From assembly GCA_022791155.1 (NCBI GenBank), contig JAAVYN010000008.1:32935-96934 (forward strand): a DNA stretch of 64,000 bases, given 5' to 3'. The position numbers were made by a program, and so were the translations under genes. Of the stretch, positions 56,135 through 64,000 are shown one piece after another (positions within the stretch are counted from its first letter, which is position 1; each line of letters starts with the position of its first letter). The notes beneath the pieces are model-generated. The model had not been told where the DNA came from. It ran no database searches and saw only the letters and a program-made list of their open reading frames with translations. This stretch comes from Bacillota bacterium (GTDB lineage: Bacteria > Bacillota > Clostridia > Lachnospirales > Anaerotignaceae).

Positions 56135-56506
56135 GTGAATATAAGGCTTAGAATATCTTTGATTATAGGAATAGTTATATATTTTCTTGTTTTGCTCAAA
56201 CTGCTCAAAAATAATAGGTTGAATTTGAAATATACTCTTTTATGGATGTTTACGGGCATTGTGCTTTTTATAATGGCGTTGCTGCCCGATGTTGTTTTGT
56301 TTTTCACAAAATCGGTTGGGATAGTTGAAGCAACAAATGGATTGTTTGCCATAATGATATTTTGCATATTGATGATATTAATTTCTATAACAGCAATTGT
56401 TTCAAAACTCAATGACAAAAGCAAAAGACTAATTCAAACAGTTGCCTTGCTCGAAAAAAGGCTCAGAGATGTTGAGGCCATGGAGAAAGGAGAAAAGGAC
56501 ATATGA
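56135..56506 (+). CDS. DUF2304 membrane protein
   Basis: The 123-residue protein has three membrane spans (LRISLIIGIVIYFLVLLKLL, LLWMFTGIVLFIMALLPDVV, IMIFCILMILISITAIV) and a charged helical tail (LLEKRLRDVEAMEKGEKD). DUF2304 proteins commonly follow GT2 polyprenyl-phosphate transferases, as here, and may anchor them. I chose the GTG start at 56135 (AGGGGTGAT just before it). The end overlaps the SMR-type gene by four bases. Confidence 0.8.
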   Translation: MNIRLRISLIIGIVIYFLVLLKLLKNNRLNLKYTLLWMFTGIVLFIMALLPDVVLFFTKSVGIVEATNGLFAIMIFCILMILISITAIVSKLNDKSKRLIQTVALLEKRLRDVEAMEKGEKDI

Positions 56507-56847
56507 GTTCAATTTTTTTGGCGTTCATAAACACTTTTGCACTTGTTGTTGGGCAAGTTTTGTTCAAATTGGGTTCAGCAGGAAAAGAGCTTTCAAGCTT
56601 GACTGATGTCATCAAACTCATGTTCACACCCACGATTTTGCTGGCTTTGGCAGTGTATGGCTGCACAACGCTCTTATGGGTGTATATATTAAACCGTTCA
56701 AAAATCAGTGTTGTATATCCAATACAGTCGTTGGCCATTCCCATTGTTATGATTATATCATCTTTTATATTCAAAGAAGAAGTGACTTTGACAAAATATA
56801 TCGGGGCTGCTTTGGTTTGTGTTGGCGTGTTTGTCACAACAAGATAG
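56503..56847 (+). CDS. SMR/EamA-type small membrane protein, likely lipid-phosphate-sugar flippase subunit
   Basis: The 114-residue protein has four spans and belongs to the small multidrug resistance or ArnE/ArnF-like group; VVYPIQSLAIPIVMIISSFIF resembles the signature third and fourth spans. Next to GT2 and DUF2304 it most likely flips a polyprenyl-phosphate sugar to the outer face, rather than exporting drugs. GAGAAAGGAG precedes the ATG. It overlaps the DUF2304 gene. Confidence 0.75.
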   Translation: MSSIFLAFINTFALVVGQVLFKLGSAGKELSSLTDVIKLMFTPTILLALAVYGCTTLLWVYILNRSKISVVYPIQSLAIPIVMIISSFIFKEEVTLTKYIGAALVCVGVFVTTR

Positions 56848-56859
56848 GAGTTGAGAGCT

Positions 56860-57924
56860 ATGTGGCATGAAAGTTGTTTCAAAATGGATGATTTGAACGA
56901 CGTTATAGAAATGACAAAGGAATATTACGGTGATATAGAAATTTCAAACAAAAAATTTGTGAACCATGAATATTTTGAGAATCCATCGGGTGACGCTGTC
57001 ATCAGGCTGGCAAGGGACAATGAAGATGACACGCTTGCAGGGCAATATGTTGTCAATCCGGCAAGGTTCAGAATTGAGAGTGAGGACATTCCGGCTGTGC
57101 TTTCGCTCAACACGCTCACGCGCGACAAATATAGAGGACAGGGAATATTTACTGGATTGGCCGAGCTTGTTTATAGCGATTCTGCTGAAAGAGGATATAA
57201 CTTTTGTTATTCAATGCCAAACCAGAATTCATATCCAGGGTTTATAAAAAAGCTGAATTTTGCTGACATAGGAAATGTGCCGCTTTGGCTGAGGCCCATA
57301 AAACCATCAACAATCGTTGCTGAAAAGATTAAATCACATGCAATGAGCACACTGGCCAAACCGGCCAATGTGCTTTTCAGGCCGCGGAAAAAGAAAAGTT
57401 TGTATGAAATTCAGAAAATAAACAGCAACAACTTGAATTTGATAGACGAATTATGGGAAGAAATAAAGGACAAATATAAAATCTGGGTTATACGGGACAG
57501 CAAATTTTTTAGATGGCGTTATATTGATATGCCGATAAGGAAATATCACATTTACACTGTGGTTTCAAACGGCAAGCCTGTGGCTGTGATTGTTGGGCGA
57601 ATGACAAATGTGGCCGACATGACTTGCGGAATGGTTGTTGACTTTTTTTATGCAGAGGGGCATGGTGATGAGGCCAAACATCTGCTTGATTTTATGCTAT
57701 ATAATTTTTATAAAAATGGAGCTGGGCTTTGTGGCTGCCTCATGAAAAACAATGTTGAGGAAGCCAAAATTCTTAAAAGCAGAGGATTTTTTGTGTGCCC
57801 GGAAAAGCTGGAGCCGCAGCCGTTTAGAGCAATACTTAGAGTGTTCAATGATGATTTAAAAAATAGAGGACTTGAAAAGTTTGACAACTGGTTTTTCACG
57901 ATGGGAGATTATGACGTTATTTAG
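56860..57924 (+). CDS. GNAT-fold acyltransferase
   Basis: The 354-residue protein looks like two GNAT-type halves. The first (about 5-160) has the acetyl-CoA loop in RDKYRGQGIFTGL and NQNSYPGFIKKLNF; the second (about 190-345) includes FRWRYIDMPIRKYHIYTV. Such enzymes in glycan loci acylate amino sugars or their precursors. I chose ATG 56860 because TAGGAG is nine bases upstream; a TTG at 56851 is in frame. Substrate unknown; it lies between the sugar-lipid branch and a deacetylase gene. Confidence 0.75.
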   Translation: MWHESCFKMDDLNDVIEMTKEYYGDIEISNKKFVNHEYFENPSGDAVIRLARDNEDDTLAGQYVVNPARFRIESEDIPAVLSLNTLTRDKYRGQGIFTGLAELVYSDSAERGYNFCYSMPNQNSYPGFIKKLNFADIGNVPLWLRPIKPSTIVAEKIKSHAMSTLAKPANVLFRPRKKKSLYEIQKINSNNLNLIDELWEEIKDKYKIWVIRDSKFFRWRYIDMPIRKYHIYTVVSNGKPVAVIVGRMTNVADMTCGMVVDFFYAEGHGDEAKHLLDFMLYNFYKNGAGLCGCLMKNNVEEAKILKSRGFFVCPEKLEPQPFRAILRVFNDDLKNRGLEKFDNWFFTMGDYDVI

Positions 57925-57933
57925 GAGAAGTGT

Positions 57934-58764
57934 ATGAAAAATATTTTTACTATAGATACTGAAGATTGGTTTCATGCCAACTATGAAGAAGGACTGTTTC
58001 AAAACGACAAAAATGTAATATCAACTGTGGAAGCGAACACGGATGTATATTTGGAGCTTTTTGAGAAATATAATGCCAAGGCAACTTTCTTTATTCTTGG
58101 GTTTGTGGCTGAAAGTCATCCGGGTCTTGTGAAGAAAATATTTGACAGCGGGCATGAAGTTGCAAGCCATGGATATGGTCATCAGCTTATATACAAACAA
58201 AGTCAGAAAGAATTTAGAGAGGATATACACAAATCCAAATGCATTCTTGAGGACATTATAGGCGCTGAAGTGAAGGGATACAGAGCGCCGTCATGGTCGA
58301 TAACAGAAAAATCACTTTGGGCTTTGGAGATTCTTGCAGATGAGGGATTTAAATATGATTCAAGCATATTTCCTACAAAAAACTTTCTTTATGGAATACC
58401 AAATGCTCCACGTTTTATAAAAAAACATGTTTTTAATGATCATAAATGTATAGTTGAAATTCCTCCGTCAACGCTGAAGGTGTTTATGAATGTTCCGTTT
58501 TCGGGCGGATTTTATTTCAGGGCAATGCCGCGGTGGTTCATCAAGGCTTTTGCCGGCATAATAAACAATGGAGGAAAAGAGAATGTTTTTTATCTGCATC
58601 CACGAGAGATAGATCCAAAACAGCCGCGGCTGAATTTGAAACCACGAGATGCTTTAATACACTACTACGGCATAAACACATGCAAATCTAAGCTTGAATA
58701 TATATTGAAACATTTTGAATTTACAAGTGCCGAAATTCTTCTTAAGGAACATGGATTTTTATAA
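57934..58764 (+). CDS. NodB-type polysaccharide deacetylase with DUF3473
   Basis: The 276-residue cytosolic-looking protein has a NodB homology domain: FTIDTEDWFHA with the Asp pair, ATFFILGFVAESHP, the metal His pair in EVASHGYGHQ, and YRAPSWSIT. A C-terminal region of DUF3473 type includes GGFYFRAMP and YLHPREIDP. These enzymes remove N-acetyl groups from sugar precursors or polymers. No signal peptide is seen. AGGAG precedes the ATG. Together with the GNAT protein it could set the acyl state of an amino sugar. Confidence 0.85.
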   Translation: MKNIFTIDTEDWFHANYEEGLFQNDKNVISTVEANTDVYLELFEKYNAKATFFILGFVAESHPGLVKKIFDSGHEVASHGYGHQLIYKQSQKEFREDIHKSKCILEDIIGAEVKGYRAPSWSITEKSLWALEILADEGFKYDSSIFPTKNFLYGIPNAPRFIKKHVFNDHKCIVEIPPSTLKVFMNVPFSGGFYFRAMPRWFIKAFAGIINNGGKENVFYLHPREIDPKQPRLNLKPRDALIHYYGINTCKSKLEYILKHFEFTSAEILLKEHGFL

Positions 58765-58787
58765 TGCTACTGTCTATTATGAGGTGA

Positions 58788-61206
58788 ATGCGATTGAAAT
58801 ATGAAAAAAGTTTTGGCATAACAAGAGAGCAGTTTAATTCAAACTTTTCGTTTCCAAATAGCGAAAGTGAAATTATAAAAATTGCTGACGGACTTATGAA
58901 AAACCGTCTTACGTCAGTGCATACTATAAAATCTGCGGAATACGACATTAACAATTTAGACTGGAATATAAAGTTTTCTGAAGCAAGCGGCACATTTCAG
59001 CTTTTTTTGCAGGGTCTTTATCCGGTTGTATATTTGGTTAAGGCTTATGAGACAGGCTTATGTTCAGACACCCCCGTAGGAGTCGGGGGGGGGGATTTGG
59101 AGGTACCTCCAAAGAGCAGAGAAATTTATTTTAAGCTGGAATGAGTATCGCAATGACGATGAAAGAATAAGAACAAACGCTATGGTGTGGAATGATCATG
59201 GAGCGGCCATAAGGGCAGAAAGTTTGATATATTATGCTTTGGTTGCTGAAAAGGAACATTGTCTGAGCGATAGTACAAAAAAATTGATATTTGAGCTTTT
59301 AGAAATTCATGGCGAATTCCTTTCAGATGAAAGCAAATACACAAAAAACCACAATCATGGAATTTTTCAGGACAGGGCGCTGTTATATATAGCTTATATT
59401 TTGAACAGCGACAAGAGTGCAGAATGGATTTTAACGGCTGAAAAACGTCTTAAAAAACAGGTTGATTTTGCTTTCAGCATTGAATGTATCCATGTTGAGA
59501 ACTCGACAAGCTATCATATTGGCGTTGTAACTGTGCTGAAAATAATTTGCGACTTTCTAACACAGCTTGGAGACGATTTTGGCTATGAGATTTATAACGA
59601 TGTAGTAAAAAAATCAATCAGATTTTTAACATATATGACAAAGCCCAATGGAGCGCTTGCAGCTACAGGCGACAGCTCTTACGAAGCTTCCGCAAACAAA
59701 AATTATACAAGCTCTTTAACGGAAAGACCGCTGCACTTTGATGACAGTGAATATATCTATGCCTGCACGTTGGGAGAAGAAGGGGACAGGCCGAAAGAGA
59801 CTTCGGCTTTTTATCCATGTTCAGGATACTATATAAGCCACAACAGTTGGGATAAAGAAGACTATGAAAATTCAACATGGATGATGTTCAAATCTGGATA
59901 CCTTTCCAAAACTCACAAACATTCTGATGACAATTCATTCATGCTCTATTCCAAAGGAAAAGACATTTTTGATGACAGTGGTTTCTATAACTATACATTT
60001 GGCAACAGATATAGAGACTATTTTGTTTCGTCAGGAGCCCACAACACTGTCATAGCCGATGGCCGGTCATACTCGCCTACAGATGAAAACAGCGGAAAGG
60101 TTGGCATATTTGGCTGGGGAAAATTTGATGGATATGAGTATGCTGCTGGATTTAACGATATGTATGCCGGCATATTTATGGACAGATATTTCTATAACAT
60201 GGGAGACGCCATACTTATATATGATAATATAAAAAGTGACAATGAACATATATATTCACAGCTTTTTCATACATCTGGATATATGGAAGTCTTGAAACAC
60301 AGCGACTGTGAAGTTCTGTTCTCGCTATTGGAAACAAAATATAATGTAAGAATAAAACAGCTTTCGGCTAATACAAAGCTTGAGATCATAAAAGGCGATT
60401 TTGATAAAGAGAAATATGGATATATTTCAAAAAAAACGAATGATGTAAGTTCTGTTTATACAGCAAAGTTTGATGTAAAGGGCAGCGATGTCAACTTTGT
60501 CACATTGATTACTATAGAAGACAAATTTGGAAATGTGGAAAACTTGAAAAACTTTAACTTTGACAGCAATGACTATTTTTTCACTTTTGTATCGGACAGC
60601 TTTCATATTATAAATTTGAGAGAGAGAAAAAGAATTAATACAGACAATATTTTTGTTTCTCAAAATGGAAGTGTGTTTCAATTTGTTAATAATTGCATAG
60701 GAAACGGTTTCAGATATAGCTGGTATATAATCGACTTTGACAGCGGCGCTGCCGTTAAAAAAATTAATTCAGGAAGCAAAAATACTGCCGAATGCGACTT
60801 CGACAGCATTAAACATGGGCGTTATATTGTGAGAGCATATATAAAAAATAGTTTTGAACATATGAAGCATGCTGTTGTGGCTATTGTGGAATATGATGCC
60901 AAGACAGGGTGGCTCAACAAGACAAATGAATATCCGTATATTAATCTTTTGCATAATGGACATATATATGATAAAATAGGAAAAAACAGATATAGATTTA
61001 TTATAGACTGTAAATATTCGCTTGATATGTCAGTGAAATGGTATGTATACAGAAACGGCGTTTATTTTGACTCGTTTTTGTCAAAAAATGACAACAATAT
61101 GGAATATGAGTTTAATTTGCCGGGTAAATATTCTGTTGCATATTATCTTCGCACAAGGGAAAAAGACAACGAATATTGGAACTTTCCGGCAATAGAAATA
61201 TATTAA
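58788..61206 (+). pseudogene. Heparinase II/III-like protein, frame broken at a 10-G tract (OFF)
   Basis: The first frame opens at ATG 58788 (TTG 58794 also possible) and encodes FGITREQFNSNFSFPN and FSEASGTFQLFLQG, then stops at 59144 soon after ten G. The second frame runs to 61206. Read through with nine G it gives VGVGGGIWRYLQRAEKFIL, then SWNEYRNDDERIRTNAMVWNDH, the typical heparinase II/III alpha-toroid. GNRYRDYFVSSGAHNTVIADG marks the beta-sandwich. Two Ig-like repeats end the protein (FRYSWYIIDFDSG, SVKWYVYRNGVYFDS). The whole protein would be about 805 residues without a signal peptide. It may trim or edit the glycan when switched on. Confidence 0.85.
59085..59094 (+). repeat. Poly-G tract, 10 G, at a frameshift
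   Basis: The run is in the heparinase-like gene. With ten G the frame is lost; nine G would restore a single long protein. It is followed by ATTTGG, which reads Ile-Trp in the restored frame. Confidence 0.9.
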
Positions 61207-61225
61207 TTGCCAAAGGGGGAATTTT

Positions 61226-61921
61226 ATGAGTAGTTATCAGGTTGGCAGCAATTGTGACATAGCACATACAGCCATTATTGGAGAAGGCTGCAAAATTGGA
61301 AGCAACGTCAAAATTCACCATTTTGCTGTGATTTATGACGGAACTGAAATTGGAGATGACTGCGAAATTTTTGATCATGCTGTCATTGGCCGCCCGCCAA
61401 AGGCGGCTGGAATATTGATAAGCAAAATAGAGGAAAATCTCCCGCCTGTGACAATTGGAAACAAAACTGTCATAGGCGCTTCAGCAGTTATATATGCAGA
61501 CTGTCATATAGGAAACAATGTTCTTATATGCGACTTGGCTTCTTTAAGAGAGGGCTGTTCGGTTGGCGACAACACTGTTATAGCAAGGCTTGTCACATGC
61601 AATCATCATGTCACAATAGGCAAAAATGTGAAGATAATAGATGTCACGCATATTACATCAAACACGGTGATTGAGGATGACGTTTTTATTGGCGTTGCAG
61701 TTTCATCGGCAAATGACAACGGCATGCGCATAAGCGGCGATCAGCCAACAAACAATAAAATTGTGCTTAGAAAAGGCTGCAAGATAGGTGCAAGCGCTGT
61801 TATACTTCCTTCTGTTGAGATAGGTGAAAATTCCATAGTTGGAGCAAATTCTGTTGTCACAAAAAATGTGCGTGAAAATGCACTTGTGCTGGGAACGCCG
61901 GCAAGGGAGAGAGAAAAATGA
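61226..61921 (+). CDS. Hexapeptide-repeat (left-handed beta-helix) acyltransferase
   Basis: The 231-residue protein is built of hexapeptide repeats (IGEGCKIGSNVKI, IGDDCEIFDHAVI, IGNNVLICDLASL, IGENSIVGANSVV) that form a left-handed beta-helix. It belongs to the group that includes sugar O- and N-acetyltransferases acting as trimers. The GTPARE end is typical. AAGGGGG precedes the ATG. Its stop overlaps the next gene by four bases. It likely acetylates a nucleotide sugar or glycan residue of this locus. Confidence 0.85.
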   Translation: MSSYQVGSNCDIAHTAIIGEGCKIGSNVKIHHFAVIYDGTEIGDDCEIFDHAVIGRPPKAAGILISKIEENLPPVTIGNKTVIGASAVIYADCHIGNNVLICDLASLREGCSVGDNTVIARLVTCNHHVTIGKNVKIIDVTHITSNTVIEDDVFIGVAVSSANDNGMRISGDQPTNNKIVLRKGCKIGASAVILPSVEIGENSIVGANSVVTKNVRENALVLGTPAREREK

Positions 61922-62697
61922 TTGAGAAGCTTAGAAAATTTAGAAAGATTATAGAAAACGAGACCATATTCTGTTTCACAAGCGATGTTGACTGGGCTTC
62001 AGAATATGCCATAGAAAAAACAATAGAATTTTTTGAAAAAAACAAAATACCTCTCACAATGTTTTTGACACACAAAAGCGCTGTTGCTCAAAACGCCATT
62101 GAAACCAAAAGAATAAAAGCGGGGATTCACCCCAATTTTATGCCTGACAGCAGTCAGGGCAATGGCTATAAAGAGATTATAGACTTTTGCCTTAAACTGG
62201 TTCCGGATACGTGGGGGGGGTATCGCGGACACAGATATTATTCTGTAAATGACACCGTTGAGGCCCTTATAAACAAGGGAATAAAGTTTGAAAGCAATGT
62301 GTGTACGCTTCTGGACAACATACCGCCATATTTACACAGAAACAATATTGTTGAATTTCCGATTTTTTTTGAAGATGGAGCGTATATACTGAATAATGAT
62401 GAACTAAATTTTGACAATATCAAAGAAGCATTTTTGTCACCAGGGCTTAAGGTCATAAACATACACCCGATGCACCTTATGCTTAACACGCCATATTTCA
62501 AATATACAAGGGAAATAAAAGACAAGCTGTCGAGAGAGGAATGGAACAATCTCACAGCTGAAAGCATAGAAAAAATTTCGTATAAAGGGAATGACGGAAT
62601 AAGAAACGTGATTGATGGCATGGTGAGCGCCGTCAACGAAAATGGGATTAAAACAATGTTTATGGAAGACATTTATAAATATATAGAAGGTTTATAA
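61918..62697 (+). CDS. Polysaccharide deacetylase-like (WbmS-type) protein; poly-G in frame
   Basis: The 259-residue protein resembles NodB-fold deacetylases of the WbmS type: FCFTSDVDWASEY at the start supplies the Asp residues. AGIHPNFMPDSSQG with its histidine, YRGHRYYSVN and INIHPMHLML follow. A run of eight G (62213-62220) encodes Trp-Gly-Gly-Tyr and is in frame here. No signal peptide is seen. It overlaps the hexapeptide transferase gene by four bases. Full metal-site geometry cannot be proven by eye, so the enzymatic call is moderate. Confidence 0.75.
   Translation: MIEKLRKFRKIIENETIFCFTSDVDWASEYAIEKTIEFFEKNKIPLTMFLTHKSAVAQNAIETKRIKAGIHPNFMPDSSQGNGYKEIIDFCLKLVPDTWGGYRGHRYYSVNDTVEALINKGIKFESNVCTLLDNIPPYLHRNNIVEFPIFFEDGAYILNNDELNFDNIKEAFLSPGLKVINIHPMHLMLNTPYFKYTREIKDKLSREEWNNLTAESIEKISYKGNDGIRNVIDGMVSAVNENGIKTMFMEDIYKYIEGL
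62213..62220 (+). repeat. Poly-G tract, 8 G, in frame
   Basis: The run sits in the WbmS-type gene and is followed by TAT. A change of one base would truncate the protein after about 100 of 259 residues. Confidence 0.85.
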
Positions 62698-62743
62698 AAG
62701 CTGTTGTTGTGAGAACAGCAATATACATTCAGAGGTAATATTG

Positions 62744-63565
62744 ATGAAATATTCCGTTTTAATGTCAGTTTATAAAGGTGAGAAGGCTGAGTTTTTTAAG
62801 CTCAGCCTTAAAAGCATGTTTGAGCAGACAGTTGCGCCTGAACAGGTTGTTGTTGTGTGTGATGGTGAGCTCACGCATGAATTGGACAGAGTTTTATCAT
62901 GGTTCGAAAAAAAATATCCAGAAATCATGTGCATACACAGGCTTGAAAGAAACATGGGAACGGGCTATGCAGCGAATGAAGGGCTGAAGCTTTGCCGAAA
63001 TGAGCTCATAGCCAAAATGGATTCTGACGATATTGCATATTTGGACAGATGCGAAAAACAGCTTGCTGAGTTTGAGAAAGATGAAAAGCTTGACATGCTT
63101 GGGGGATATGTTTCTGAATTTGAGGGAAGCATTTCAAACGAAAAGGCTGTCAAAAAAGTTCCAACAATCCATGGCGACATCATCAAATATGCCAAAAGGC
63201 GCAACCCTTTCAACAACCAAACACTTATGTATAAAAAAACAAAAGCTGTCAGCTGTGGAGGATATACATGCAACACAAGATGTGAGGACTATGACTTTAT
63301 AGTGAAAATGATTATGAACGGCGCCAAATGCCAAAATGTTCCAGAAAATCTTGTTCACTATCGTCTTGACTCTGGAGCCTATGAACGCCGAAAAAACTGG
63401 AAGAACACAGTTGGGTTTGTGCTTGTGAGATATAGAAACTGGAAAAGAGGGTTTTGCTCGTTCACAGATTTTTTGTTGCCATGCGCCGCACAGATGCTGC
63501 TTTTTTTGCTTCCTGTTGCGTTCACCAAAAAACTTTATATAAAGGTTTTGAGAAAGAAAGTTTGA
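62744..63565 (+). CDS. GT2 family glycosyltransferase (AmsE-like)
   Basis: The 273-residue protein is a GT-A family 2 transferase. VLMSVYKGEKAEFFKLSL opens the domain, VVVCDGELT follows, the metal motif is KMDSDDIAY, and the second half has NPFNNQTLMYKK and CEDYDFIVKM with the catalytic acidic residues. A hydrophobic stretch (FLLPCAAQMLLFLLPVAF) near the C-terminus may tie it to the membrane. I chose ATG 62744 because AGAGGT is seven bases upstream. It is the last gene of the visible glycan locus. Confidence 0.9.
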   Translation: MKYSVLMSVYKGEKAEFFKLSLKSMFEQTVAPEQVVVVCDGELTHELDRVLSWFEKKYPEIMCIHRLERNMGTGYAANEGLKLCRNELIAKMDSDDIAYLDRCEKQLAEFEKDEKLDMLGGYVSEFEGSISNEKAVKKVPTIHGDIIKYAKRRNPFNNQTLMYKKTKAVSCGGYTCNTRCEDYDFIVKMIMNGAKCQNVPENLVHYRLDSGAYERRKNWKNTVGFVLVRYRNWKRGFCSFTDFLLPCAAQMLLFLLPVAFTKKLYIKVLRKKV

Positions 63566-63620
63566 TTTGTGGAATTTTTGGCTGGTGAAAGGGAACATGA
63601 ATTTGAATTGAGGGGTTTGA

Positions 63621-63706
63621 ATTGATCAAGTGGCGACTGTAAACAACAGGTTTTAATAAGGCGTGTGTTTTGAGAGCCTGTTGTTTGTGGTTGTTGTTTG
63701 ATCAAT
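63621..63706. other. Nested hairpin after the glycan locus, possible terminator or structured RNA
   Basis: An outer nine-pair stem (63621-63629 with 63698-63706) encloses an inner perfect ten-pair stem (63641-63650 with 63677-63686). The inner arm is followed by T-rich sequence, so it may end the operon. The nested layout is more than a terminator needs. Confidence 0.5.
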
Positions 63707-63722
63707 TTTAGTCTTCTAAAAG

Positions 63723-63798
63723 TGGCCTTTTAAGACAGCGAGAGGGGCGCTCTCGGAATTGCGAGGGTCAAATTGCCACTCCTGTGGTCTTAAAGCCA
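63723..63798. other. Second structured non-coding element
   Basis: Arms at 63723-63736 and 63787-63798 pair with two bulged bases. They enclose a perfect CGAGAG-N5-CTCTCG hairpin (63739-63755). No gene overlaps it. It may be a small RNA or the edge of a repeat element. Confidence 0.45.
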
Positions 63799-63860
63799 TT
63801 TTTGAAAGCTTGAAACAAAATAGCAACCATAAACAAAGAACTCTTCAAAGCAAACTCAGT

Positions 63861-64000
63861 GAAGCGTTCCGCGAAGCGGAATTCGAGAACTTGCTGGTGT
63901 GAACCGGCTGAAAGCGCCGGCGCGAAGTGAAACGAAGCGTTCCGCGACGCGGAATTCGAGAACTTGCTGGTGTGAACCGGCTGAAAGCGCCGGCGCGAAG
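63861..64000. repeat. Tandem 73-nt GC-rich repeat, running off the window
   Basis: A 67-base unit at 63861-63927 recurs at 63934-64000 with one base change, giving a 73-base period. Each copy holds two hairpins: TTCCGC/GCGGAA and CCGGC/GCCGG. The unit is far richer in GC than its surroundings. The array may continue beyond base 64000. Confidence 0.9.

Noticed and set aside
63861..64000. CRISPR array
   Set aside because: The repeats are directly tandem at 73 bases with only six-base separators, so there are no spacers; no cas genes are seen.

Overview
The window is AT-rich, has strong Shine-Dalgarno sites, uses ATG, GTG and TTG starts, and uses TTG heavily for leucine. Its gene orders (rnhB-yraN-pgeF..., carD-yacL-ispD, a BofC-like protein, DUF512 radical SAM beside der) point to an anaerobic, probably spore-forming Firmicute of class Clostridia. 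I cannot name a genus. No plasmid, phage, insertion sequence, CRISPR array or rRNA was seen.

Left part, 0-38 kb, is core chromosome. 0-5.7 kb is one operon: rnhB (partial), yraN, pgeF, a PDZ/radical-SAM protein, der, plsY, gpsA. Next come an exported HtrA-like protease, a DegV protein, carD, yacL-ispD-rnhA, a cold-shock gene, and typA with a MurJ/SpoVB-type flippase. 16-20.8 kb holds a VOC protein, an unknown protein with a Cys/His tail, sfsA, a Crp/Fnr regulator divergent from a tiny NrdD-like glycyl-radical-domain protein, and a small membrane protein. rpoB-rpoC (21.3-28.8 kb) stand alone behind a long leader, without rplJL or rpsL. 29-38 kb holds a BofC-like protein, a PilZ/HD-GYP pair for cyclic-di-GMP, an ECF sigma/anti-sigma (DUF4349) pair, a TrmB-type regulator with lysA, tRNA-Leu(CAA), and a Gly/Ser/Arg-rich membrane protein with PspA.

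Right part, 38.5-63.6 kb, is a large cell-surface glycan locus. WecB and WecC would make UDP-ManNAc and UDP-ManNAcA. A TagG/TagH (Wzm/Wzt) ABC transporter exports a lipid-linked polymer. CgeB-like, GT4 and GT2 glycosyltransferases build it. An FkbM methyltransferase with a coiled-coil repeat tail resembles a chain-length cap and ruler. A lipid-phosphate-sugar branch (GT2, DUF2304, SMR-type flippase, two GT39-like membrane transferases) probably decorates it outside the membrane. Radical-SAM, DUF6270, GNAT, hexapeptide acyltransferase, two deacetylase-type proteins and a heparinase-like protein look like tailoring enzymes.

The most striking signal is a set of coding-strand poly-G tracts (10, 8, 6, 10 and 8 G) in five tailoring or accessory genes of this locus. 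Runs of 7 or more G were seen nowhere else in the window. Two of the five genes are out of frame exactly at the tract, and one base restores a family-like protein in each. This looks like a slipped-strand, phase-variable glycan decoration system that leaves backbone assembly constant. The tracts could also reflect sequencing error at homopolymers, so read-level checks matter.

The right edge (63.6-64 kb) is non-coding, with nested hairpins followed by a tandem 73-nt repeat that runs off the window.
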